64,000 nt of DNA from Streptomyces sp. AC550_RSS872 (GCF_019049285.1 NZ_JAGMUL010000114.1:94134-158133), one strand, 5' to 3'; counted from the stretch's first letter, positions 7,332 to 16,329 are shown. Translations and numbers: made by a program. Notes: generated by a model from the letters alone, not told the origin.

Positions 7332-9143
7332 TTGCGTACCTCTGCGTCCACCAGACGGAAGCTGATATCCGCCGCCGCGGTCTCCGCCGCGCTCTTCACG
7401 GCTGCCACCACCTCGGTCGCCGTGGCCCAGGACTCCTCAGGCCAGGAAGCCGCCGCCCCCGTCCCGGCGGCCCAGACCGAGGCCGCCCCCGGCACCACGG
7501 CCGAGCGCCTCATCGTCGGCTACAAGTCCGGCGCTTCCGAGGCCAAGTCGAACAAGGCCGCCGAGGCCGACGCCGCCGCCAAGGGCAAGGAGGCCGGCGA
7601 GGACCTCGACTTCCAGCGCCGCCTCGGCTCCGGCGCCGCCCTCGTCGACCTGGGCGAGAACCTCACCAAGCGCGACGTCGCCGACGTCGTCGCCGAGTAC
7701 CAGGCCGACCCGCAGGTCGCCTACGTCGTACCGGACCGGCTGAACAAGCCGCTGGCCACGCCCAACGACACCGAGTACGGCAAGCAGTGGGACCTGTCCG
7801 AGGCCACCGCCGGCATGAACGTGCCGGGCGCCTGGGACGTCACCACCGGCAGCGGGGTCACCGTCGCCGTCATCGACACCGGCTATGTCACCCACTCCGA
7901 CCTCGGTGCCAACATCGTCGCGGGCTACGACTTCATCTCCGACGCCAAGGTCGGCAACGACGGCAACGGCCGCGACAGCAACCCGGCCGACCCGGGCGAC
8001 TGGACCGCCGCCAACGAGTGCGCCTCCGGCGACGAGGCCTCCACCTCCTCCTGGCACGGCACCCACGTCGCGGGCACCATCGCCGCCGTCACCAACAACG
8101 GCAAGGGCGTCGCCGGCATCGCGCACGGCGCCAAGGTCTCCCCGCTGAGGGTGCTCGGCAAGTGCGGCGGCTTCGACTCCGACATCATCGACGCCATCAC
8201 CTGGGCGTCCGGCGGTACGGTCTCCGGTGTCCCGGCGAACACCAACGTCGCCAAGGTCATCAACATGAGCCTGGGCGGCGGCGGCGCGTGCTCCACCGCG
8301 ACCCAGAGCGCCATCAACGCCGCCGTGAACCGCGGCACCACGGTCGTCGTCGCGGCGGGCAACAGCAACGCCAACGCGGCCAACTTCTCGCCGGCCAGCT
8401 GCAACAACGTCATCAGCGTGGCCGCCGCCGACCGCCAGGGCAACCGCTCCTACTACTCCAACTTCGGCTCGGTCGTCGACATCGCCGCCCCGGGTGGCGA
8501 GACCAACTCCGTCACGTCCAACGGCATCCTGTCCACGCTGAACTCCGGCGCGCAGGGCCCGTCCTCGGAGAGCTACGAGTACTACCAGGGCACCAGCATG
8601 GCCGCCCCGCACATCGCGGGCCTCGCCGCGCTGATGAAGTCGGCGAACGCGTCCCTGACCCCGGCGCAGATCGAGTCGGCCATCAAGTCCAACGCCCGCA
8701 CCCTGCCCGGCACCTGCTCCGGCGGCTGCGGCGCGGGTCTCGCGGACGCGGCGAAGACCGTGCAGGCGGTGAACGGCAGCTCCGGCGGCTCCACGGGGGG
8801 CACCACCTTCACCAGCACTTCCGCCGTCGCCATCCCGGACAACAGCTCCGCGATCGAGTCCTCCATCGCGGTCAGCGGCCGCAGCGGCAACGCCCCGTCG
8901 GCCCTCCAGGTCGGCGTGGACATCACCCACACCTACCGCGGCGACCTGGTCATCGACCTGGTGGCACCGGACGGTTCGACGTACCGCCTCAAGTCCAGCT
9001 CCTCGGACTCCGCGGACAACGTCAACACCACCTACACGGTGAACGCCTCCAGCGAGACCGCCAACGGCACCTGGAAGCTGCGCGTCCAGGACACGGCGGC
9101 CCAGGACACGGGCCGGCTCAACAGCTGGAACCTGACCTTCTGA
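7332..9143 (+). CDS. Secreted S8 subtilisin-family serine protease with C-terminal P domain
   Basis: 603 residues from a TTG start preceded by GAAAGG. A signal peptide (about 1-32) is followed by an I9-like propeptide (about 55-130), then the subtilase domain. The catalytic triad is visible: Asp182 in AVIDTGY, His242 in WHGTHVAGT and Ser422 in GTSMAAPH. After a Gly/Ser linker near residue 480, residues 490-603 form a proprotein-convertase P domain (HTYRGDLVIDLVAPDG, TANGTWKLRVQD, LNSWNLTF). An extracellular protease made as a zymogen. The SSI-type inhibitor gene at 32323 could be a physiological partner. The last 23 bases, including the stop, are duplicated just downstream. Confidence 0.93.
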   Translation: MRTSASTRRKLISAAAVSAALFTAATTSVAVAQDSSGQEAAAPVPAAQTEAAPGTTAERLIVGYKSGASEAKSNKAAEADAAAKGKEAGEDLDFQRRLGSGAALVDLGENLTKRDVADVVAEYQADPQVAYVVPDRLNKPLATPNDTEYGKQWDLSEATAGMNVPGAWDVTTGSGVTVAVIDTGYVTHSDLGANIVAGYDFISDAKVGNDGNGRDSNPADPGDWTAANECASGDEASTSSWHGTHVAGTIAAVTNNGKGVAGIAHGAKVSPLRVLGKCGGFDSDIIDAITWASGGTVSGVPANTNVAKVINMSLGGGGACSTATQSAINAAVNRGTTVVVAAGNSNANAANFSPASCNNVISVAAADRQGNRSYYSNFGSVVDIAAPGGETNSVTSNGILSTLNSGAQGPSSESYEYYQGTSMAAPHIAGLAALMKSANASLTPAQIESAIKSNARTLPGTCSGGCGAGLADAAKTVQAVNGSSGGSTGGTTFTSTSAVAIPDNSSAIESSIAVSGRSGNAPSALQVGVDITHTYRGDLVIDLVAPDGSTYRLKSSSSDSADNVNTTYTVNASSETANGTWKLRVQDTAAQDTGRLNSWNLTF

Positions 9144-9166
9144 ACAGCTGGAAGCTGACCTTCTGA
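9121..9166 (+). repeat. 23-bp tandem duplication of the subtilase 3' end
   Basis: Bases 9121-9143 (end of the P domain and TGA) are followed directly by 9144-9166, identical at 22 of 23 positions. The second copy lies outside the reading frame that ends at 9143 and is probably untranslated. It looks like a recent slippage or duplication scar. Confidence 0.85.
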
Positions 9167-9212
9167 CCGACCGCGTGGCCGACCTTCTGGTCGACCTGGT
9201 CGACAACTGAAC

Positions 9213-9281
9213 GCGCGCCCTCGAAGGGCGCGTACACAAACGGGCGGGCCGGCCGGTGCGGATGGGGCATCGGCCGGCCCG
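9213..9281. terminator. Bidirectional terminator, two hairpins, between convergent genes
   Basis: Hairpin 1 pairs CGCGCCCT (9214-9221) with AGGGCGCG (9225-9232). Hairpin 2 pairs CGGGCCGGCCG (9245-9255) with CGGCCGGCCCG (9271-9281), both perfect. They lie between the convergent subtilase and ScbR-like genes and have no U-tract, as is normal in Streptomyces. Confidence 0.7.
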
Positions 9282-9344
9282 TCGTGTGCCGCGAGCACCG
9301 CCGACCGGGACGGAAACCGTCGCTCCGGTCGGCTTCGCGCATGC

Positions 9345-10022
9345 TCAGCGGCCGGACGCGTCCACCGCGACCCACTCGGCCCCCACCTCGTCGAGGGTGG
9401 CCAGCACGCGGGCCCCGCGATCGGGCTCCCGGTCGATCCCGGGCAGCAGGCCCGGCACCGCGATGCTCGGAAGGAGGTGCCCCCACAGGACCGAGATCCG
9501 CTCCGCCAGGTCGGCCCGGTCGGTCAGCGCCCGGGACATCAACTGGATCCCGGCGAACGCCCCGACCAGCAGCTCCACCGTCTGTCTCGGCACCACGGTG
9601 GGCAGCAACTCGCCCTGCTCACGTGCCCGTTCGAGCAGCCCGACCAGATGGTCCGCCCACTGCCGGAACGGCCCGGAGTGGTCGGCCCCCGGCGGTGCGC
9701 TCTGGTCCACCGCCAGCCGCACGCTGCCCTTGAGCAGCGAGTTCCCGAGCAGCCGCTGCCCGAACACAAAAGTCATGTCGACCAGTTCCTGGAGCTTGCA
9801 CGGCTGCGGCGGCACCGCTGCGAAGGGCACCTGCTCGTCCAGCACGGCCTGGGCGAGGGATTCCTTCGAGGAGAAGTGGAAATACAGGGCACCCTTCGTC
9901 ACTTCGGCCCGCTCCAGGACCATGGAGATGGTCGTCGCGGTGTAACCGTGCTCGTCGAAGACCGCGCCGGCGGCCTCGAGAATCACCCTCCGCGTTCTGA
10001 TGGCGCGCTCCTGCCTCGCCAT
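9345..10022 (-). CDS. TetR-family gamma-butyrolactone receptor (ScbR/ArpA-like)
   Basis: 225 residues from the ATG at 10022, with GGAGG upstream; longer starts would run into the divergent promoter. The N-terminal HTH (TRRVILEAAGAVFDEHGY, ISMVLERAEVTKGALYFHF) is the butyrolactone-receptor type. The C-terminal ligand pocket domain shows family signatures (LVDMTFVFGQRL, GSVRLAVDQ, ELLVGAFAGIQLMSRAL). It should repress target genes until a gamma-butyrolactone binds. It is divergent from an AfsA-type synthase, the classic ScbR/ScbA layout, with a receptor-site-like sequence in the shared promoter. Confidence 0.88.
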   Translation of the reverse strand: MARQERAIRTRRVILEAAGAVFDEHGYTATTISMVLERAEVTKGALYFHFSSKESLAQAVLDEQVPFAAVPPQPCKLQELVDMTFVFGQRLLGNSLLKGSVRLAVDQSAPPGADHSGPFRQWADHLVGLLERAREQGELLPTVVPRQTVELLVGAFAGIQLMSRALTDRADLAERISVLWGHLLPSIAVPGLLPGIDREPDRGARVLATLDEVGAEWVAVDASGR

Positions 10023-10111
10023 AACAGCCCCTCCGCTGCGCCGAGTTGGCCCGTGCGCCGGGCGTGCGCCGGAGCGGTTCGGGCACGGCCGGGCGACCCA
10101 GGGCCGCATTG

Positions 10112-10136
10112 AAAAACAAACCGGTCGGCTCGTACT
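10112..10136. promoter_or_regulatory. Putative butyrolactone autoregulatory element (ARE) between receptor and synthase genes
   Basis: AAACAAACCGGTCGG, centred on the palindrome ACCGGT (10120-10125), followed by CTCGTACT. The ACAAACCGGT core resembles the ScbR/ArpA-type ARE consensus as I remember it. Its position in the divergent promoter fits repression of both genes by the receptor at 9345-10022. Confidence 0.6.
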
Positions 10137-10203
10137 CTAACGCTCGCGGCACGGGCACCTCGCCGTCTGTCATCGCACACACGGGGGTACCCAAGGAGGG
10201 GAC

Positions 10204-11142
10204 ATGCCTTACTCGCGGCCACTCGCCACGACCCTGCTCGCCGAGACCCCGGTACCGGACGGCCTCACGGCCACCGTACCGCGCGAGCTCGTCCACCGCG
10301 CTTCGGTCGCGGAAACGTTTCTCACGGGTGTGACCAGCACCGACACCGACCGGTTCACCGTCTTCGCCGAGTGGCCGCGCGCCCATCAGTTACACGTGTC
10401 GCCGGACCGGTCGGCCTATGAACCGCTGCTCGTCGCGGAAACCGTCCGCCAGGCCGGCACCCTCATCGCGCACACCGCCTACGAGGTGCCCATGGGCCAC
10501 CAGTTCGTGCTCCGGGAACTGCGGATCACCACGCATCCCGAGCACCTGGTCATGGGCCCCACCCCCGCCGAACCCGTCCTCCGCATCGCGGTCCCGGACG
10601 TCACCCGGCGCGGCGGGCGCCCGGCCGGATTCCGCTACGACGTGGAGATATGGCTCGGCGAGGAGCTCGTCGGGACCGCGCACGTGGCCGCCACCTGGAC
10701 CAGCGCCGCCGTCTACCGTCGACTGCGCGGCGGACGCACCGCGGCCACCGTGTCCGCGCTGCCGGTCCCGCCCGGTCTGCCGCCCGCCGCGGTGGACCGA
10801 GCCCTGCCCGCCGACGTCGTCCTGGCCCCGGCCGGGCACCCCGACGGCTGGCAGCTGCGAGTCGATACCGGACATGCTGTTTTCTTCGACCACCCGCTCG
10901 ACCACGTACCGGGCATGCTCCTGCTGGAGGCGGCCCGTCAGGCAGTCCGGGCCGGTGCCCGGAACACCCGTCGGACAGCGGCTTCGTTCCATGCCGTCTT
11001 CCACCAGTACGCCGAACTTGACGTGCCTGTTTGGATAGAGGCCGAGGCCCGGTCAGGCGCGCACGGCACCGATGTGCAAGTCGTGGGACGACAGGGGGAG
11101 TCGACGGTCTTCGAGTGCGGGGTGGGTACCGAAGAGCGCTGA
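10204..11142 (+). CDS. AfsA/ScbA-type gamma-butyrolactone biosynthesis protein
   Basis: 312 residues with two hotdog-like AfsA repeats, at about residues 20-170 (RELVHRASVAETFLTG, PLLVAETVRQAGTLIAH) and 200-310 (HAVFFDHPLDHVPGMLLLEAARQA, ASFHAVFHQYAELD). AfsA proteins condense a beta-ketoacyl chain from acyl carrier protein with dihydroxyacetone phosphate, the first step to A-factor-like hormones. AAGGAGGGGAC just before the ATG is a strong ribosome-binding site. It lies between two receptor genes. Confidence 0.9.
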   Translation: MPYSRPLATTLLAETPVPDGLTATVPRELVHRASVAETFLTGVTSTDTDRFTVFAEWPRAHQLHVSPDRSAYEPLLVAETVRQAGTLIAHTAYEVPMGHQFVLRELRITTHPEHLVMGPTPAEPVLRIAVPDVTRRGGRPAGFRYDVEIWLGEELVGTAHVAATWTSAAVYRRLRGGRTAATVSALPVPPGLPPAAVDRALPADVVLAPAGHPDGWQLRVDTGHAVFFDHPLDHVPGMLLLEAARQAVRAGARNTRRTAASFHAVFHQYAELDVPVWIEAEARSGAHGTDVQVVGRQGESTVFECGVGTEER

Positions 11143-11161
11143 GATATCGTGTGGGGAGCAA

Positions 11162-11189
11162 GAAACAAACGGCACGACCCGTTCTTTTC
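11162..11189. promoter_or_regulatory. Imperfect palindrome upstream of cprB, probable autoregulatory operator
   Basis: GAAACAAACGG (11162-11172), six bases, then CCGTTCTTTTC (11179-11189). Nine of eleven arm positions are complementary, and the left arm carries the AAACAAACGG core seen in butyrolactone-receptor sites. It lies 22 bases upstream of the ATG, where a bound receptor would block transcription. Confidence 0.62.
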
Positions 11190-11210
11190 CGTCACAGGAG
11201 AGTCCATCTG

Positions 11211-11858
11211 ATGGCGAGGCAGTTACGCGCCGAACAGACCCGCACCACGATCCTCACAGCCGCCGCCGAACTGTTCGACCGTCGCGGCTATGAATCGACC
11301 AGTCTCAGCGACATCGTCGAGCAGGCCCAGGTCACCAAGGGCGCCCTGTACTTTCACTTCGCGGCCAAGGAGGACCTCGCCCAGGCCATCATGGAGCTCC
11401 AGTCCCGGGCGTCCCGGCAGGTCGCGACCGAGATGGACGGCCGGGGCTACACCTCGCTGGAGTCCCTGATGCGCACGACGTTCGGCATCGTGCGGCTCTC
11501 CGTCGAGGGCCCGATCCCCCGGGCCGGCCTGCGCCTGGCCACCGGGGGAGTGGTGATACGGCCGCCGCTGCGGCACCCCTACACCGAGTTGCTGGACATC
11601 ACCACCCGCAAACTCCTCGGCGCCGCCAAGGAGTCCGACATCCATCCGGACGTCGACGCCGAGGCCGCGGCGCACTCCCTCGTGTGCTTCTTCGTCGGCA
11701 CCCGCGTCGTCGGCCGCTCCCTCGAACCCGTCGCACGCCAGCCCCGCCGGCTGGCCGAGATGTGGCACATCATGATCCGCGGCCTGGTCCCGGTACCCCG
11801 GCGGGCCCGCTATCTGACGCTCGCGACACAGCTGGAGCGGGAGATCCGAGCCGTATGA
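11211..11858 (+). CDS. cprB: CprB-like gamma-butyrolactone receptor homologue (TetR family)
   Basis: 215 residues. The opening MARQLRAEQTRTTILTAA, the HTH tail VTKGALYFHFAAKEDLAQAI, and RAGLRLATGG and RRLAEMWHIMIRG in the C-terminal domain match S. coelicolor CprB closely, from memory of that sequence. CprB-type receptors bind butyrolactone-like ligands and control development and antibiotic timing. AGGAGAG sits at the right distance from the ATG. In S. coelicolor cprB lies close to the geosmin synthase gene, as here (geoA at 18358), which supports orthology. Just upstream is an AfsA/receptor pair. Confidence 0.82.
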   Translation: MARQLRAEQTRTTILTAAAELFDRRGYESTSLSDIVEQAQVTKGALYFHFAAKEDLAQAIMELQSRASRQVATEMDGRGYTSLESLMRTTFGIVRLSVEGPIPRAGLRLATGGVVIRPPLRHPYTELLDITTRKLLGAAKESDIHPDVDAEAAAHSLVCFFVGTRVVGRSLEPVARQPRRLAEMWHIMIRGLVPVPRRARYLTLATQLEREIRAV

Positions 11859-11889
11859 GCCCTATGGCACGCGCGGTACCGTGAGGCGC

Positions 11890-13083
11890 ATGCCCGAGAG
11901 GTCCGACACCCCGCCCCCGCTCCCGCCCGTGCTCCTCGGGAACGAACCCGGCTCGTTCCCGCACAGCGTCCTCGCCGAACGGCATCCCGCGATCATCCAG
12001 CAGGTACGGGAGTCCTTCCCGTACGGCCCCGAGCAGCACCGCGCGCTGGACGCGCTCCTCGCGCACTGCACCAAGGGCGTGATCGAACCCCTTCCCGCCG
12101 CCGCGCACGACCGCGACCGCTGGACGGCCTGGGGCGCGGACGCCTACGCCGGGCGGTCCTGGTTCGACGTACCGTGGCTGTGGTCGGAGAGCTACTTCTA
12201 CCGCCAACTCCTCGAAGCCGTTGGCTACTTCACTGCCGGGCCCTGGCAGGGTATCGACCCCTTCCGGCCCTCCAAGACCGCCGAGCTCGACGCCCCGGAG
12301 ACGGACGAGGAACTCGCCGCCCTCGACGCCCTCGCGGACCGGCCCGCGCACGAGCAGGACCGGGCGCTGCTGCACGGCTCCCTCTGGGGCAACCGGGCCG
12401 ACCTCGGCTTCCGGCTGTCGGCCGCGCACGGCGAGACCTCCTCGGACACCCCGCCCCTGGTGGCCGACGACAGCGAGGCCCTCTGGTCACTGCTCCCGCC
12501 CTCCGGCTCGGCCACCCTGTGCCTGATCGCCGACAACGCGGGCCGCGAACTCGTCCCCGACCTGCTCCTCGTCGCCCACCTGCTCACTCAGGGGCGCATC
12601 GCTCGGGCGGTCCTCCACGTCAAGCCGTACCCGTACTACGTCTCCGACGCCACGCACGCCGACGTACTGGACGCCCTGCGCCGGCTGACGACCGCACCGG
12701 GTGCGGCCGCGGCCTACGGCCGCACCCTCTGGTCGGCGCTGACGGACGGCCGCCTCGCCGTCCGCGCCCACCCCTTCTCCTGCGCCCCGCTGCCGTACGA
12801 GGCGATGCCCGGCGACCTCCGCGACGAACTCGCCGCCGCCACCCTCACCCTCCTCAAGGGCGACCTCAACTACCGCCGCCTGGTCGGCGACCGGCTCTGG
12901 CCGCCGACCACGCCGTTCGCCGACGTCACCGCCTGCTTCCCCGGCCCGGTCGCCGCCCTGCGCACCCTGAAGTCCGACGTGATCACCGGGCTCGACACCC
13001 GGACCGAGGCGGCGCTGGTGGCGACGGAAGGACAGCGGTGGCGGACGGGCGGGACGCATGCGCTGATCCAGGTGCGGACGTGA
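11890..13083 (+). CDS. DUF89/ARMT1-family damage-control phosphatase-like protein
   Basis: 397 residues from the ATG at 11890 (GTG at 11881 is an alternative). The C-terminal half carries the DUF89 metal-site signatures: LIADNAGRELVPDLLL (Asp-Asn...Glu...Asp) and KGDLNYRRLVGDRLW. The N-terminal part is helical with NEPGSFPHSVLAERHP. DUF89 enzymes are metal-dependent phosphatases proposed to remove damaged or overproduced phosphometabolites such as sugar phosphates. It starts 31 bases after cprB on the same strand and may share its transcript. Confidence 0.85.
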   Translation: MPERSDTPPPLPPVLLGNEPGSFPHSVLAERHPAIIQQVRESFPYGPEQHRALDALLAHCTKGVIEPLPAAAHDRDRWTAWGADAYAGRSWFDVPWLWSESYFYRQLLEAVGYFTAGPWQGIDPFRPSKTAELDAPETDEELAALDALADRPAHEQDRALLHGSLWGNRADLGFRLSAAHGETSSDTPPLVADDSEALWSLLPPSGSATLCLIADNAGRELVPDLLLVAHLLTQGRIARAVLHVKPYPYYVSDATHADVLDALRRLTTAPGAAAAYGRTLWSALTDGRLAVRAHPFSCAPLPYEAMPGDLRDELAAATLTLLKGDLNYRRLVGDRLWPPTTPFADVTACFPGPVAALRTLKSDVITGLDTRTEAALVATEGQRWRTGGTHALIQVRT

Positions 13084-13094
13084 CGGCCGGGTCG

Positions 13095-13133
13095 TGCCGG
13101 TGATCCGGTCGGCTCAAGTGATCCGCACCGGCA
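13095..13133. terminator. Hairpin between convergent DUF89 and P450 genes
   Basis: TGCCGGTG (13095-13102) pairs exactly with CACCGGCA (13126-13133), with GATC motifs inside the loop. It sits at the 3' ends of both convergent genes and overlaps the last codons of the P450, so it probably works as a bidirectional terminator. Confidence 0.5.
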
Positions 13134-14376
13134 GTGACTTGATCCCGTTGATGAAGTTCGACACCAGCCGCCTGGGCGGTCCGGCCGTCCGCAGTTCCGG
13201 CAGTACCCGCAGGGTCTCCCGGTAGAGCACGCGCAGCTGGAGCCGCGCGAAGTGCGCGCCCAGGCAGACGTGCGGACCGCCGCCGAAGGAGACATGCGGG
13301 TTCGGCGCACGGGACGGATCCAGCCGGTCGGGGTCGCTGAAGACCCGTTCGTCACGGTTGGCCGAGGCATGGAAGACGACCACCTTGTCGCCCGCGCGGA
13401 TGCGACGACCGGCCAGCTCCGTGTCCTGTGCGGCGGTGCGCCGAAAGGTGAGGACGGGAGGATGCCACCGCAGCAACTCATCGACGGCGGTGTGGAGTTG
13501 AGCATCCCCGGCGCGAAGTCGCTCGTACGACTCCGGGTGGCCGGCCAGTGCCAGCAGCCCGCCCGGTGCCGCGCTGCGAACGGTGTCGTTGCCCGCGACC
13601 GTGAGCAGGAAGAAGAACATCTCCAGCTCGGGCCCGGCGAGGTCGGCGTCGTGGGCGAGGGCGGTCATCACGTCGTCGTCGGGGAACCGCCTTTTGTACG
13701 CGGCCAGTTGGCGGGCGTACGCGAACATCTCGCGCAGCATCGCGGGCGAGCGCGGATTGACCGGCCTGCCGTGCGCGTCCAGCACCGGGGGACCCGCCTC
13801 GTCGGGGTCCTGGTAGCCGATCACCCGCTGCGTCCAGTGCAGCAGCAGCCTACGGTCGGCCTCCGGTACGCCCAGCAGGTCGGCGAGGTTGAGCAGGGCG
13901 TAGTCGTCGGTCACGGCGGTCACCAGGTCGACGGTGCCGTCCGCCGCGCGGGCCGTCTCCACGGCGTATGCGAGGAGGGTGCGGGCCCGCTGCTCGGCGA
14001 CCCTGGCGAAACGGTCGACGCGGCCGGGAGTGAAGGCCCGGCTCACCAGCCGCCTCAACCGGCCGTGCCCCGGCGGATCCTGATTGAGCATCATGCGGCG
14101 GATGAACGGCAGATCGTCCGGGTCGGGATCCCGGATCTGGGTCGCGCCGACGTACGAGGAGTAGGTCGCCGAGTCCTTGAGCACACGCACCACGTCCGCG
14201 TGCCGGGTCACCGCCCAGAACCCGGGCCCGGCCGGCCAGCCCAGCACCTCGGACTCCTCCTGCCGGGCCACGGGGTGGTGGTCGCGCAGGACGCGATAGG
14301 CCTCGTAGGGCACGCCGGTCGCGTACTGCCGGGGGTCGAAGACATCGGGGACGGAGGGCGCGTCGTGGACGGTCAC
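13114..14376 (-). CDS. Cytochrome P450 monooxygenase
   Basis: 420 residues from a GTG at 14376 that overlaps the stop of the upstream hydrolase gene (GTGA), so the pair is translationally coupled. Hallmarks: I-helix AGNDTV, K-helix ELLRWHPP (Glu-x-x-Arg), heme loop FGGGPHVCLGAHFAR with Cys371 as thiolate ligand, and a C-terminus SNFINGIKSLPVRIT. The tail and the early MMLNQDPPGHGRLRRLVSRAFTP resemble the CYP124/125/142 steroid- and isoprenoid-oxidising group, though substrate cannot be read from sequence. No ferredoxin or reductase gene is adjacent. Cytosolic; requires external redox partners. Confidence 0.92.
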   Translation of the reverse strand: MTVHDAPSVPDVFDPRQYATGVPYEAYRVLRDHHPVARQEESEVLGWPAGPGFWAVTRHADVVRVLKDSATYSSYVGATQIRDPDPDDLPFIRRMMLNQDPPGHGRLRRLVSRAFTPGRVDRFARVAEQRARTLLAYAVETARAADGTVDLVTAVTDDYALLNLADLLGVPEADRRLLLHWTQRVIGYQDPDEAGPPVLDAHGRPVNPRSPAMLREMFAYARQLAAYKRRFPDDDVMTALAHDADLAGPELEMFFFLLTVAGNDTVRSAAPGGLLALAGHPESYERLRAGDAQLHTAVDELLRWHPPVLTFRRTAAQDTELAGRRIRAGDKVVVFHASANRDERVFSDPDRLDPSRAPNPHVSFGGGPHVCLGAHFARLQLRVLYRETLRVLPELRTAGPPRRLVSNFINGIKSLPVRIT

Positions 14377-15227
14377 GCCCGCTCGCCTTCGTCGACGCGG
14401 TTCGTGCCGTCCCTGTCGTCTGCGCCGCGCGCGCCGTGCGTGCCGTGCGTGCCGTCCACGCCGTCCGCGCGCAGGAAGTCCTCGACCACGCGGATCAGCT
14501 CCAGCGGCGTCTCGTCCATGGCGTAGTGGCCCGCGGAAGGGAGTTCGCACAGCTCAGCCCGTGGATACCAGGTCATCCACGTCCCGCGGAGAAGGTCGGC
14601 GGACAGGGCCGGGTCCAGGGCCCCGGCCACGGCGAGCGCGGGGACCAGGGAACCCTCGACCCGTGTGTGGAAGTCCTCCCCGGCCCAGGAGTCCAGCCAC
14701 GCGCGGAACGCCTTCTGGTCGCTGACGGCGAGCGAACGGGCGACCATCCGGTCGAGCCAGGCGTCCGGTCGACGGCCACCGGTGGTGAAGTCGATGATGG
14801 CGCGCCGGTTCTCCGGCTTGTGCGCCGCGTCCGCGAACAGCTCCCCCTGCTCGGGCGGCATATCCAGCCCCGACGCGGGCACCGGCGAGACCCCGACCAG
14901 CCTGCGCAGCCGGTGCGGCGCGACGGCGAGGAGGCGCTGCCCGACCGCGCCGCCCATCGAGTGCCCGACCACCGAGAACCGCTCCCAGCCGAGCCGTTCG
15001 GCCAGTTCCACCAGGTCCAGGGCAGCCTCGTTGGTCGTGTACGCGCCGACGGCGTCCTTGGCGGCGCCGTACCCGCGCAGATCGACGAGCGCGTAGGTGA
15101 ACTCCGTACGGTCGAGGTCGGGGAGGACGCCCGCGTAGGCGGACCGATCGGCGAACCAGCCGTGCACGGCGAACACCTTGTGGGCGCCTTCGCCGTGCAG
15201 CTCATGGGGGAGCGAGAAGGAGGTCAT
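14373..15227 (-). CDS. Alpha/beta hydrolase
   Basis: 284 residues from the ATG at 15227. Nucleophile elbow GHSMGG with Ser90, oxyanion segment VHGWFADRS, and a late SAGHYAMDETP carrying the catalytic His. The C-terminal tail (DGVDGTHGTHGARGADDRDG) is a low-complexity Asp/Gly/His string encoded by near-repeats. It is coupled to the P450 through the GTGA overlap, so the two probably act on one substrate, for example ester cleavage next to hydroxylation; that is inference. Confidence 0.85.
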   Translation of the reverse strand: MTSFSLPHELHGEGAHKVFAVHGWFADRSAYAGVLPDLDRTEFTYALVDLRGYGAAKDAVGAYTTNEAALDLVELAERLGWERFSVVGHSMGGAVGQRLLAVAPHRLRRLVGVSPVPASGLDMPPEQGELFADAAHKPENRRAIIDFTTGGRRPDAWLDRMVARSLAVSDQKAFRAWLDSWAGEDFHTRVEGSLVPALAVAGALDPALSADLLRGTWMTWYPRAELCELPSAGHYAMDETPLELIRVVEDFLRADGVDGTHGTHGARGADDRDGTNRVDEGERA

Positions 15228-15349
15228 GCGACCAAGGTGGCCCAGATCGGTGGAGACCGACAGATTGACGCGTCCGGGTTGGTGTGCTGGTTGTCTGCCC
15301 GGCCTGCCGCATGTGGTGATCATGACAATCTCTTGCTAGTCATGTCGTC

Positions 15350-16329
15350 ATGCCGTTACGTCCATTGCACTCGGGAACGAGGACGGTCGCCGCCGCTGCG
15401 ACGGCTCTCCTGCTGGTGGCGGTCTCGGCCTGCGGCGACGACGGGGACTCCCCGTCCGGCGCCGACGGTCGGCAGACCGTCACAGTGGCCGCGCTGCCCC
15501 TGGTCGACTGTGCTGCCCTCTACATCGCGCGGGACCGAGGCCTGTTCGAGAAGGAGGGCCTCGATGTCCGCATCCAGCAGATCCAGCAGAGCCTCCAGGC
15601 GCTGTCGGCCCTGGCCAAGGGCCAGATCGACATGGTCGCGAGCGCGAACTACGTCACCTATCTCCAGGCCCACGAGCAGGGCACCCTCGACATCCGGATC
15701 GTCGCCGAGGCGATCAGGGCCGCGCCACGGATGATGGAGGTCCTGGTGCCCGAGAACTCGGACATCAAGAGCGTCGCCGACCTCGCGGGCACGAAGCTCG
15801 CGGTCAACGTCCTGAACAACGTCCAGTCCCTCACCTTCAACGAGATCCTGGAGAAGCAGGGCGTCGACCGCCCCGTCTACCGGGCCATTCCCTTCCCGCA
15901 GATGGGCGCCGCCCTGGACAAGGGACAGGTCGACGCCGTGCACGCGGTGGAGCCTACGACAGTTCCATCCAGGACGAGTTGAAGGCCAGGGTGCTCGTCG
16001 ACGGCTCGTCCGCACCAGTGGAGTCCATTCCTCTGAGCGGCTACATCAGCACCAGCGACTACGCCGACGCCAGCGGCAACGTCGAGACGCTGGCCGCGTT
16101 CCAGCGGGCCATCAAAGCGGCCGTACCGATCGCCGAGGAGGACCCGTCCGTCGTACGCGACACCCTGCCGACGTACACCAAGGTCACCGAGCAGCAGGCC
16201 GAGTCGATCGATCTGCCCGTCTTCCCGCCCACCATGGACCCCGCGCAGCTCACCCGGCTCACCGAGCTGATGGAGAAGCAGGGGATGCTGAGGAAGCCGA
16301 TCGATCCGGCGATCCTGATGGTGAATTGA
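15350..16329 (+). pseudogene. Frameshifted ABC substrate-binding lipoprotein (nitrate/sulfonate/taurine type)
   Basis: From the ATG at 15350 a lipoprotein signal (VAVSACGDD) leads into an NMT1/SsuA-like domain (PLVDCAALYIARDRGLFEKEGLDV, ALAKGQIDMVASANY, LAGTKLAVNVLNN). At about 15953 the frame breaks after AVEP. Reading on in the frame one base back gives YDSSIQDELKARVLVDG and the rest of the family to 16329. One missing base explains both halves. Either a real frameshift mutation or a sequencing error; the wrecked downstream permease/ATPase makes real decay likely. Confidence 0.82.

Noticed and set aside
7437..9239. 600-codon minus-strand open frame under the subtilase
   Set aside because: Shadow of the protease; low-complexity Gly/Val/Arg sequence.
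15940..15990. Programmed frameshift in the binding-protein gene
   Set aside because: No slippery heptamer or downstream stem at the junction, and the rest of the operon is broken, so mutation is simpler.
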